From positions 1,046,977 to 1,110,976 of the forward strand of contig NZ_FNVT01000001.1 in NCBI RefSeq assembly GCF_900108335.1: 64,000 bases of DNA. Direction: 5' to 3'. The translations under genes and the position numbers were made by a program. This document shows, in pieces, positions 57,560 to 64,000 of this stretch. Position 1 is the first letter of the stretch, and each line of letters starts with the position of its first letter. A model generated the notes under the pieces. That model worked only from the letters and a program-made list of their open reading frames with translations. It did no database searches and had not been told where the DNA came from. The DNA comes from Nonomuraea solani. Its GTDB lineage: Bacteria > Actinomycetota > Actinomycetes > Streptosporangiales > Streptosporangiaceae.

Positions 57560-58441
57560 ATGAACGCCATGACAACTCCCGCACCGGTGACCGTCATCGG
57601 GCTCGGCTCGATGGGCACCGCACTGGCCGGGGCGTTCATCGCCGCCGGGCACCCGACGACCGTCTGGAACCGCACCGCCCGCAAGGCCGAGTCCCTGACC
57701 GGCGCGGCCCGCGCCACGTCGGTCGAGGCCGCGGTCGCCGCGAGCCCTCTCGTGATCACCTGCCTGACCACCTACGACGACACTCTGGAAGCCCTCGGAC
57801 CGGCCGCCGCCGCGCTGGCCGGGCGCGCCCTGGTGACCCTCAACAGCGGCACCCCGGCCGGCGCCCGCCGGATGGCCGAGTGGGCGACCGGGCACGGTGC
57901 CCGCTTCCTCGACGGCGCGGTCAAGAACGTGCCGTCGGCCGTGGGTGCGCCGGACACCCTGCTCTACTACGGCGGCGACAAGACCGTCTTCGACGAGTAC
58001 GAGACCACGCTGCGGGTGCTCGGCGGCGACACCGTCCATCTCGGCGACGACAGCGACCTGGCCGCCCTGTACGAGATGGCGGTGGGCAGCACCCTGCTCC
58101 CCGCCCTGCTCGGCTTCTTCCAAGGCGCCGCCATGGTCAGGGCACGGGGGCTGGAGGCGAGCACGCTGCTGCCGTACAGCGCCAAGTGGTTCGAGATGAT
58201 CATCAGCCTGCTGCCCGTCTTCGCCAAGGAGATCGACAGCGGCGACTACACCGAGGCCGCCTCGTCCGTCGGCGTCTTCCACGCGGCGCTCGCCGAGGAG
58301 CGCACGCTCGGCCAGGAGAGCGGCGTCGACAACTCCTGGCAGTTCCCCATGTACGACCTGGTCGAGCGGGCCGTGGCCGCGGGCCACCGCGACCACAGCG
58401 TCTCGGCCCTGACCGAGCTGCTCACGCGTACGCCTCGGTGA
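57560..58441 (+). CDS. NAD(P)-binding oxidoreductase, imine reductase-like
   Basis: 293 residues from the ATG at 57560; ATG at 57569 is possible. The N-terminal Rossmann motif is VTVIGLGSMGTALAGAFIAAG with NRTARKAE, pointing to NADP. The C-terminal half is the helical dimer domain of the 6-phosphogluconate / hydroxyisobutyrate dehydrogenase superfamily. The catalytic Lys of the hydroxyacid dehydrogenases (usually in GxxGxGxxxKxxxN) is not obvious; the equivalent region is LAALYEMAVGSTLLPALLG, as in imine reductases. It is paired with an HxlR regulator. The stop overlaps the AfsR-type gene by 20 bases. Confidence 0.78.
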   Translation: MNAMTTPAPVTVIGLGSMGTALAGAFIAAGHPTTVWNRTARKAESLTGAARATSVEAAVAASPLVITCLTTYDDTLEALGPAAAALAGRALVTLNSGTPAGARRMAEWATGHGARFLDGAVKNVPSAVGAPDTLLYYGGDKTVFDEYETTLRVLGGDTVHLGDDSDLAALYEMAVGSTLLPALLGFFQGAAMVRARGLEASTLLPYSAKWFEMIISLLPVFAKEIDSGDYTEAASSVGVFHAALAEERTLGQESGVDNSWQFPMYDLVERAVAAGHRDHSVSALTELLTRTPR

Positions 58442-61250
58442 GCTCCCTGCGCAGCTCGCGGGCCTGGTACTGGTAGTGCGTGGCCAGCGTGGAGCGGCCC
58501 GCCGAGCGGTACAGCTCGCTCAGCGTCTGGTAGGTGTCGGCCACGCCGCTCCGGTCGCCGAGCTGCTGGAAGATCGCCAGCGAGCGCTGGAGCTGGTCGG
58601 AGCCGTCGGTACGCTCGCCGCGCGCCACCTGGAGCCCGCCGAGGTTGCGCATGGCGTACGCGCCGCAGTGCCGGTCGCCGAGTGACTCGAAGATGTCCAG
58701 CGCGTGCCCCTGGCAGCGCATGGCCCGCTCCGACTCGGCGACGAGGTCGTACAGGCGGCCGAGATGCATGGACACGCAGCCCTCGCGGTGCGCGTCGCCC
58801 AGCTCCCCGGCCAGCCGCAGCGCCTCGCCGAGCCACCTGGACGCCTGGCGGGCGTCGCGCAGCGACAGGTAAACGCGGCCGATCGCCTGCCGCGCGTACG
58901 CCTCGCCGCTGCGGTCACCGGTCGCCACGAACATGGCCAGCGCGTGCCGGAACGATCCCAGCGCCCGGAAATGCCGGCCGGAGAACTGGTTGACCGCCCC
59001 CATCCCGCAGATGGAGATCGCCTCGCTGCGCGCGTCGCCCAGCTCGCGGAAGATGGTCCGCGCGCGCCGGAACATGTCGTCGGCCTCGGTGTAGCGGTCC
59101 TGGTAGAGGGAGACCTGGGCCAGGCCGCGCAGCATGGCCGCCTCGCCGTAGCGGTCGTTCGCGGCGCGGGCGCTGTCCAGGGCCACGCGGTGCGTCTCCC
59201 GCCACTCCTCGACGCGGCAGTGCAGGTCGAAGTAGGGAACGAGGGTCGAGGCCAGCCCCCACGCCGACTGGGCCATGCCCGCGTCGGCGGCCAGTCGTAC
59301 GGCGTCCACCAGCGAGTCCCGCTCGGCGTCGAGCCACGGCAGCGGCTCGGCGGTCAGGCGCGCGAGCGTCTCGCCCTCCAGGCTCCAGCGGGGCACGTCG
59401 GGCGTCAGCCCGAACAGCGTGGTCGGCAGCGCGGCCGTGGCCCGCTCGGCGGCGGTCTGCCAGCCGCCGAGCACCCGCTTGAGCGCGTGCCGCTCGGCGT
59501 CGCCGCCCGCCTTCTCCCTGGCGGCGCAGCGGATCAGGTCGTGCAGCCGGTAGCGGGGCTGCCCGGCCGGGTCGGTGCCGGCCAGGCGCAGCAGGTTCGC
59601 GTCCACGAGGGTGTCCACCACGGCCTCGGAACGGTGCCGGTCGAGCACGGCGTCGGCCACCCAGCCGGGCACCGACCGCGGGCCGAGCAGCCCGAGGGCG
59701 CGGAAGGCCATGGCCGCGTCGCCGGGCAGCCGGCGGTAGCTCAGCTCGAACGAGCCGCGTACCTCCAGGTCGCCGGCGCGCAGCTCGTCGAGCCGGCTCG
59801 TCTCGTCCTCCAGCCGGTGCCGCAGTACGTTCAGCGACCACCCAGGGCGACCGGCCAGCCGCGCGCCCGCGACCCTGACGGCGAGCGGCAGGTAGCCGCA
59901 GGCGCGGACGATCGCCTCGGCCGCCTCGCGCTCGCGCGCCACCCGGTCGGGCCCGGCGACCTTGGCCAGGAACTGCTCGGCCTCGGCGGGCGGCAGCACA
60001 TCGAGCTCCAGTTGCAGCGAGCCGGGCAGCTCCGCGATCCGGCGCCGGCTCGTCACGAGCACCGCACTGCCGTTGCCGGGGAGCAGGGCGCGTAGCTGGG
60101 CGGTGTCGGCGGCGTCGTCGAGGAGGACGAGCATGGGCCGCTCGGCCAGCAGGGAGCGGTACAGCGAGGCCCGCTCGCGCACCGTGGGCGGCAGGGCCGC
60201 GTCGCCGACCCCCAGCGCCCGCAGGGCCTCGGCGAGCAGGTCGGCCGGTTCGGCGGGGTCCGCGTCGGTGCCGCCCAGGCACAGGTACAACTGCCCCGCC
60301 GGGTACGCGGCCCGTACGGCGTGCGCGCAGTGCACGGCCAGCGCCGACTTGCCCACACCCGGCGGCCCGGTCACGACGGCGATCGACGGCGGCCCGCCGG
60401 GTCGGAGCGGGTCGGGTAACAAGGCGGCGGTCAGGGCGCGCACGTCCAGTGCCCGGCCGGTGAAGTCGGGCACGTCCGCGGGAAGCTGGTAGGGCGCGGT
60501 CAGGACGTCCTCGGCCGGGGTGGGATCACCGGCCAGGACGGAGGCGTGCACGTCCCGCAGGTCCTGGCCCGGCTCGATGCCGAGATCGTCCACGAGCTGC
60601 CGCCTGATCGTGGTGTAGGCGTGCAGCGCCTCGGCCCGCCGGCCGCTTTGGTGCAGGGCCAGGATGAGCCGCTGCCACAGATCCTCCCGGTACGGGTGCT
60701 CCCCGATGAGCTCGCGCAGATCGTCGATGGCGGACGCGTGCTCGCCCCGGGCCATCTTCATGGCGACGAGCTCCTCCACGGCGGCCAGCCGGGCCTGGGC
60801 GAGCGAACGCAGCCGGGTGTCCCACAGCGGGCTGGCGGGCAGGTCGCTCAGGGGCGTGCCCCGCCACAGCGCGAGCGCGTCCCGCAGGTTCCTGAACCCC
60901 TCGTCGGTACGCCCCGCCGTCCGTGCCGCGGCCACCAGCTCCTCGAACCGCAGCGCGTCGAGCTCCGCCGGCGTCACCTCGATCGCGTAGCCCGAGGGAT
61001 GGGCCGCGATCCGCACCCCGATCGAACGCAGGGAGCTCACGTACGTCCGCAGGTTCGCCACGGCGGACGACGGCCGTGCCCGCGGCCACAGCACCTCGGC
61101 CAGCAGGTCCGCGGACACGACCTGGTTCGCGTCCAACAGCAGCGACGCGAGCAGGAGACGGGGCTTCCTACCCGCGATCTTCAAGAGCCCTTCCGGGACC
61201 CGGACCTGTAACGGCCCGAGCACCCCGAACGTGGGTTGTTCAACCACCAT
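58422..61250 (-). CDS. AfsR/SARP-family regulator with NB-ARC and TPR domains
   Basis: 942 residues from the ATG at 61250; an in-frame start at 61292 is possible. Residues about 1-95 form the OmpR-like DNA-binding domain (RKPRLLLASLLLDANQVVSA, LWPRARPSSAVANLRTYVS). About 100-245 is the bacterial transcriptional activation domain (LREDALALWRG-like segments, YREDLWQRLILALHQSGRR). The NB-ARC ATPase has GPPGVGKSALAVHCAHAV and MLVLLDDAADTAQL. Residues about 640-942 are TPR repeats with recurrent LGDRSG and LGDAHREG turns. Such proteins activate secondary-metabolite genes and can be controlled by phosphorylation. It is divergent from an M23 peptidase gene; a direct repeat ACAAGCTGG ACAAGCTGG (61301-61318) lies between them. 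Confidence 0.88.
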   Translation of the reverse strand: MVVEQPTFGVLGPLQVRVPEGLLKIAGRKPRLLLASLLLDANQVVSADLLAEVLWPRARPSSAVANLRTYVSSLRSIGVRIAAHPSGYAIEVTPAELDALRFEELVAAARTAGRTDEGFRNLRDALALWRGTPLSDLPASPLWDTRLRSLAQARLAAVEELVAMKMARGEHASAIDDLRELIGEHPYREDLWQRLILALHQSGRRAEALHAYTTIRRQLVDDLGIEPGQDLRDVHASVLAGDPTPAEDVLTAPYQLPADVPDFTGRALDVRALTAALLPDPLRPGGPPSIAVVTGPPGVGKSALAVHCAHAVRAAYPAGQLYLCLGGTDADPAEPADLLAEALRALGVGDAALPPTVRERASLYRSLLAERPMLVLLDDAADTAQLRALLPGNGSAVLVTSRRRIAELPGSLQLELDVLPPAEAEQFLAKVAGPDRVAREREAAEAIVRACGYLPLAVRVAGARLAGRPGWSLNVLRHRLEDETSRLDELRAGDLEVRGSFELSYRRLPGDAAMAFRALGLLGPRSVPGWVADAVLDRHRSEAVVDTLVDANLLRLAGTDPAGQPRYRLHDLIRCAAREKAGGDAERHALKRVLGGWQTAAERATAALPTTLFGLTPDVPRWSLEGETLARLTAEPLPWLDAERDSLVDAVRLAADAGMAQSAWGLASTLVPYFDLHCRVEEWRETHRVALDSARAANDRYGEAAMLRGLAQVSLYQDRYTEADDMFRRARTIFRELGDARSEAISICGMGAVNQFSGRHFRALGSFRHALAMFVATGDRSGEAYARQAIGRVYLSLRDARQASRWLGEALRLAGELGDAHREGCVSMHLGRLYDLVAESERAMRCQGHALDIFESLGDRHCGAYAMRNLGGLQVARGERTDGSDQLQRSLAIFQQLGDRSGVADTYQTLSELYRSAGRSTLATHYQYQARELRRELTEAYA

Positions 61251-61300
61251 GACCGCGCGCTCTCCCTCAGCTGGAGGTCTCGCAACCATCCGTAAGGCGT

Positions 61301-61318
61301 ACAAGCTGGACAAGCTGG
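61301..61318. promoter_or_regulatory. Direct repeat ACAAGCTGG x2 in the AfsR/M23 intergenic region
   Basis: Two identical 9-base units are directly adjacent. They lie 51 bases upstream of the AfsR-type start and about 144 bases upstream of the M23 start. SARP-type proteins bind direct repeats, usually with 11-base periodicity, so this 9-base spacing is only suggestive. A/T-rich promoter-like sequence (TTTATACCGATTTTGGAT) follows at about 61327. Confidence 0.35.
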
Positions 61319-61461
61319 AAGGGCCTTTATACCGATTTTGGATGTTCTCTGTATGCCGTACCCGCAATCTTGATCCCCAGCAAGAGCGCTTCGAGAGATC
61401 CAACGGACGGTTCGCGGCGCCGGCCGGGCTCAGCCCCCGGCGTACGCAGAAAGGTATCCGC

Positions 61462-62484
61462 ATGATTCCCAGAGGGGCACTTACCGCGGGGTTCGCCCTG
61501 CTCGTCGGCCTCGCCACGGGCCCGGTCGCAGCTTCGGCCGCCTGGGCCGCGCCGACCCCGGCCCCGTCACCGACGGCTACGGCGACGGCGACGCCGACCC
61601 CCACGCCGACCGGCACCGCCGACGACAACGACCCGAAGAACCAGGTCGACGTCCCCGAGGTGTCGACGCTGGCCGCACCGAAGTTCCAGCTCCCGTTCCC
61701 CTGCGGGCAGAAGTGGACCGGCAACTCCAGCAACAGCAGCGCGCACAAGGCGTATGAGATCGACTTCAACCGGGGCAGCACGGCCGCCGCCGACCGCGGC
61801 GACGCCGTGGTCGCCGCCGCGGCGGGCACCGTCGTCATCTCGGCCCACCAGGGCTCGGCCAACGGCTACGGCAACCTGGTCAAGATCGACCACGGCGGTG
61901 GCTACCAGACCTTCTACGCGCACCTGACCGTCCGCACGGTCGGCGCGGGCACCCAGGTCGCCCAGGGCCAGAAGATCGGCACCGTCGGCAACACCAGCAA
62001 GCCGGGCAACAACATCAGCCCTCACCTGCACTACGAGGTCCGCCAGGGCTCCGGTTACCCGGGCAACATCCGCAAGGCCACGTTCAACGGGGCCACCTTC
62101 GGCTACCCGAACGCCACGGTGACCTCCAAGAACAAGTGCGGCGGCGGTGGCGGCAGCACCAACCCGCACACGGCCCAGTCGGTGTGCGGCAGCGGCTACA
62201 AGGTGATCGACTCCGCGCCCCTGGGCACGGCGGCCACGGTCTCCCTGCTGTACAACTCGGCCAACGGCAACAACTGCGTGGCCACGATCAAGAAGACCTC
62301 CCTCGGCAAGGCCACGGCCGTCACGGCCTACCTGGAGGTCGAAGGCAAGCCGCGAGCCTCCGACACCGGCAACTTCACGTTCTACGCGGGGCCGGTACGC
62401 GGCTCGGCGTCCGACAAGTGCGTGAAGTGGGGCGGCAAGGCGGGCACGGCCGTCTACAACAGCCCGCTGGAGCACTGCAGCTAG
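61462..62484 (+). CDS. Secreted M23 metallopeptidase
   Basis: 340 residues from the ATG at 61462, with AGAAAGG 8 bases upstream. The signal peptide ends near AAWA-AP (about residue 30), and a Pro/Thr/Ala linker follows. The LytM/M23 domain (about 75-200) has AHKAYEIDFNRG (first His and Asp ligands) and the HxH motif in ISPHLHYEV, with GDAVVAAAAGTVV and VAQGQKIGTVGNT between. After a Cys and Gly-rich hinge a second beta domain (about 230-340) contains four cysteines, likely disulphide-bonded. It should cut peptidoglycan cross-links or extracellular Gly/Ala peptides. A terminator follows at once. Confidence 0.87.
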   Translation: MIPRGALTAGFALLVGLATGPVAASAAWAAPTPAPSPTATATATPTPTPTGTADDNDPKNQVDVPEVSTLAAPKFQLPFPCGQKWTGNSSNSSAHKAYEIDFNRGSTAAADRGDAVVAAAAGTVVISAHQGSANGYGNLVKIDHGGGYQTFYAHLTVRTVGAGTQVAQGQKIGTVGNTSKPGNNISPHLHYEVRQGSGYPGNIRKATFNGATFGYPNATVTSKNKCGGGGGSTNPHTAQSVCGSGYKVIDSAPLGTAATVSLLYNSANGNNCVATIKKTSLGKATAVTAYLEVEGKPRASDTGNFTFYAGPVRGSASDKCVKWGGKAGTAVYNSPLEHCS

Positions 62485-62493
62485 CACTGACCT

Positions 62494-62530
62494 GAAAGTG
62501 CCGGACCGCGCGCGGCGGCCCGGCACTTTC
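62494..62530 (+). terminator. Terminator hairpin after the M23 gene
   Basis: GAAAGTGCCGG (62494-62504) pairs with CCGGCACTTTC (62520-62530) around a 15-base GC-rich loop. The perfect 11-base stem begins 10 bases after the stop codon, consistent with intrinsic termination. Confidence 0.78.
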
Positions 62531-62539
62531 TGCGTTGTG

Positions 62540-62748
62540 CCGGACGTGCGGCGATCCGGCACCGCTTCGCGCTGGGCCGCCAGGTGTGTGGCGATTTGGT
62601 GCTGCTTCGCACCGAGGCTGCTTCGCGCTGAGCCAGACGTGCGGCGGCCTGGCATTGCTTCGCGCCGGGTCAGATGGGCGGCGACTCGACGCTGCTCGCT
62701 TTGTGTCGGAAGTGCAGCGGTCCGGAACTGCTTCGCGCCGGGTCAGAA
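62540..62748. repeat. Degenerate repeat ending at the stop of the unknown gene
   Basis: TGCTTCGCGCCGGGTCAGA occurs at 62656-62674 and 62729-62747, with weaker copies at 62619 (TGCTTCGCGCTGAGCCAGA) and around 62602 and 62563. The TCA at 62743 is the reverse complement of the next gene's stop codon, so the final copy includes it. The other copies have TCA (62670) or CCA (62633) in the same place. The open frames through this array are repeats of low complexity and are not called. Confidence 0.7.
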
Positions 62749-63615
62749 ACCGATCAGCTCTGGCGCCTGCGCGCAGGGTCCGAGCACGCGGAGCAACGCG
62801 GCGCGCAGCTCATCGACCTCCCCTGGCGGCAGGTCGAGGCGGACCTCGAAGGCGGCCTCGGTTTCCAGCGCGTCGGCGGCCACGTCGGTCAACTCCAGCC
62901 GGAGCACGTTGCCCTCCATCGTGACCGAGCGCAACCCTCCGTCGGTGCCGCGCGTGCCGTGCCGCGCGACCAGGTATTGCCCCATGAAGTGGGCCACCAT
63001 CAGCTCCTCGTCGTCCTCCCCCTCCAGACGGACCACATCAGCGCGGCGCTCCCGGCTCTCATCGAGGACCTTGGCGGTCATCACCGTGGCCGGCACATAC
63101 GACAACGGCCCGTTGATCGGCGGCGCGGACTCCGGCTGTTCGGCGAAACCCATGGACTGCCAGCGCTGGTGCCCGGTGTGGCCGAACTGCAGCCCTATCG
63201 GCGCGGCGGTCGGCAGCGCGGCCAGCAACCAGCCGGGCGGCTCGTCACTGGCGAACATCGTCAGCTCCGCCAGCGCCGCCCTGGCCGGCACATCGACGAA
63301 CGGCACCCCCTTCGCGTCCACCCGCCCCGTGTAGTTCCTGCGGCCGGGCGTGAACGCCAGCTCGCAGGTGAACCAGGTGCCGGCGAACTCCTTGTACGAC
63401 AGCTCGCGCAGGCGCTGGAACGGCTCGTCCAGGCCCTCAACGGCGATCTCCCGGCCGTCGACGGTGACGACGGTCTCCGCGTACGGACCGACCTGCCCCC
63501 GGCGGACGACCAGCTCCGACCAGCCGGGCGCGGCAGCGGACCGGGCCAGGTCGCCGATCGCCATCCGCAGGTGGTGGGCCTCCTCGCGCCGCGACTTGTG
63601 CTTCTTGGACCCCAT
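62743..63615 (-). CDS. Unknown soluble protein, possible immunity-type
   Basis: 290 residues. The ATG at 63615 has GGAGGGG 6 bases upstream; an in-frame GTG at 63621 would overlap the preceding stop. It begins MGSKKHKSRREEAHHLRMAI, very basic, followed by a mixed alpha/beta protein (YAETVVTVDGREIAVEGLDE, ELSYKEFAGTWFTCELAF, DDEELMVAHFMGQYLVARHG). I recognise no family. There is no signal peptide. It is coupled to the gene that enters from the right edge, and its last codons are merged with a tandem repeat. A toxin-immunity role is only a guess based on composition. Confidence 0.55.
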   Translation of the reverse strand: MGSKKHKSRREEAHHLRMAIGDLARSAAAPGWSELVVRRGQVGPYAETVVTVDGREIAVEGLDEPFQRLRELSYKEFAGTWFTCELAFTPGRRNYTGRVDAKGVPFVDVPARAALAELTMFASDEPPGWLLAALPTAAPIGLQFGHTGHQRWQSMGFAEQPESAPPINGPLSYVPATVMTAKVLDESRERRADVVRLEGEDDEELMVAHFMGQYLVARHGTRGTDGGLRSVTMEGNVLRLELTDVAADALETEAAFEVRLDLPPGEVDELRAALLRVLGPCAQAPELIGF

Positions 63616-63617
63616 GA

Positions 63618-64000
63618 TCACCCCTCCACATCCGCTGCAGTGGCGCCCCGGGCTCTCTGGTGCGCCGTAGCGGCGCTGCCGGCCTCTCGATCCGCCGCAG
63701 TGGCACCGCCGGCTCGATGACCTGCTGGTGCAGTGATCACGTTGGCGCCGGTATCTTGGTCAGCCGGAGCGGTGATGCCGTCAGCACCGGACTCCGGGGC
63801 CGCCGGAGCGGTGCTGTTGGCGGCGTTCGCTGCTGAGCGGGCTGGAGTGGTGCTGTCGTCGGGATCGGCTGCCGAATGCGCCGGAGCGGTGGTGAGGCGG
63901 TCGTGGAGGCGGCGGAGTTCGCGGAGCAGGCCGCTGTTGCCCTTGCGGGCGGCCAAATCGCGTACCGCCGGAATTTCGCCACGCGCGTCCGACCACTCGG
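63618..64000 (-). CDS. C-terminal end of a gene with a repetitive tail
   Basis: The last 126 codons of a leftward gene are visible; the start is beyond the window. The upstream part (EWSDARGEIPAVRDLAARKG, then LLRELRRLHDRLTTAP) is a normal helical sequence. From there to the stop at 63618 the protein is a low-complexity Ala/Thr/Asp/Gly tail with recurring units such as ITAPADQDTGAN, ITAPAGHRAGGAT and AADREAGSAAT. The stop is two bases from the next ATG. The tail is another case of repeat expansion at a gene end. Confidence 0.5.
   Translation of the reverse strand, partial: EWSDARGEIPAVRDLAARKGNSGLLRELRRLHDRLTTAPAHSAADPDDSTTPARSAANAANSTAPAAPESGADGITAPADQDTGANVITAPAGHRAGGATAADREAGSAATAHQRARGATAADVEG

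Noticed and set aside
1..64000. tRNA, rRNA, insertion sequences, attachment sites or replication origins
   Set aside because: I found no cloverleaf-like gene, transposase or integrase frame, terminal inverted repeats, or DnaA-box cluster by reading; a tRNA scan and IS search would settle this.

Overview
The window is high-GC, gene-dense DNA of an actinomycete. The base composition, many GTG/TTG starts, 1- to 4-base stop/start overlaps, a SigE-family sigma factor, a DUF574-type methyltransferase, SARP/AfsR and LuxR/ATPase regulators and MsiK-style sugar ABC systems without their own ATPase all fit a filamentous actinomycete. Streptosporangiaceae (Nonomuraea-like) is my guess; there is no rRNA in the window to test it. 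I found no tRNA, rRNA, CRISPR array, phage or insertion sequence.

Left part (1-16.8 kb) is mixed metabolism and regulation: a septum-formation-like secreted protein, a truncated LuxR/ATPase regulator, a glutaryl-CoA-dehydrogenase-like enzyme, a mannitol-dehydrogenase-family enzyme, an MBL-fold hydrolase, a SigE-family sigma factor coupled to a membrane protein, a PaaX regulator, a coupled SDR / amidohydrolase / MaoC operon, an alpha/beta hydrolase, a DUF574-type methyltransferase, an ABC-F protein with a leader peptide, a HTH regulator divergent from an erythromycin-esterase-like enzyme, an O-methyltransferase and a TetR regulator.

Centre-left (16.8-29.3 kb) looks like an arabinan / L-arabinofuranoside locus. 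One operon on the minus strand carries a sugar-binding lipoprotein, two permeases and a secreted GH43 enzyme. Divergent from a secreted HEYGH metallopeptidase-like protein is a plus-strand operon with a GH127 beta-L-arabinofuranosidase and a second binding protein and permease pair. Palindromic operators and one well-spaced promoter lie between them. A third sugar ABC operon with a LacI repressor and a perfect palindrome is at 43.5-47.9 kb. No transporter ATPase is encoded here, so a shared one elsewhere is expected.

Centre (30.3-43.5 kb) is the most unusual region: SseB-like protein, a 133-residue unknown, YbaB/EbfC-like protein, WXG100-like small protein, a 3,335-residue giant, then two paralogous small proteins. 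The giant has a CpnT-type N-terminal domain, a long Ala/Pro linker, two copies of a zincin-like domain (one with HEITD, one with HELSH), a coiled coil, about six related beta-rich modules and a C-terminal cysteine cluster. It looks like a type VII-secreted polymorphic toxin or effector system with linked partner proteins.

Right part (47.9-64 kb) has an acyltransferase, a TetR regulator whose operator recurs upstream of an SDR gene 4.3 kb away, a frameshifted LuxR/ATPase regulator, a MarR regulator, a P450 preceded by a collapsed ferredoxin gene, secreted proteins, an HxlR/imine-reductase-like divergent pair, an AfsR-type regulator divergent from an M23 peptidase, and an unknown gene coupled to a partial gene at the edge.

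A recurring oddity is short tandem repeats at gene ends. At four loci (28, 15, 32 and about 40-70 bp units) the repeat unit contains the stop codon of the adjacent gene, and in one case the array has become the N-terminus of the next protein. A fifth array (9468-9832) consists of about 20 degenerate 18-bp partly palindromic units.
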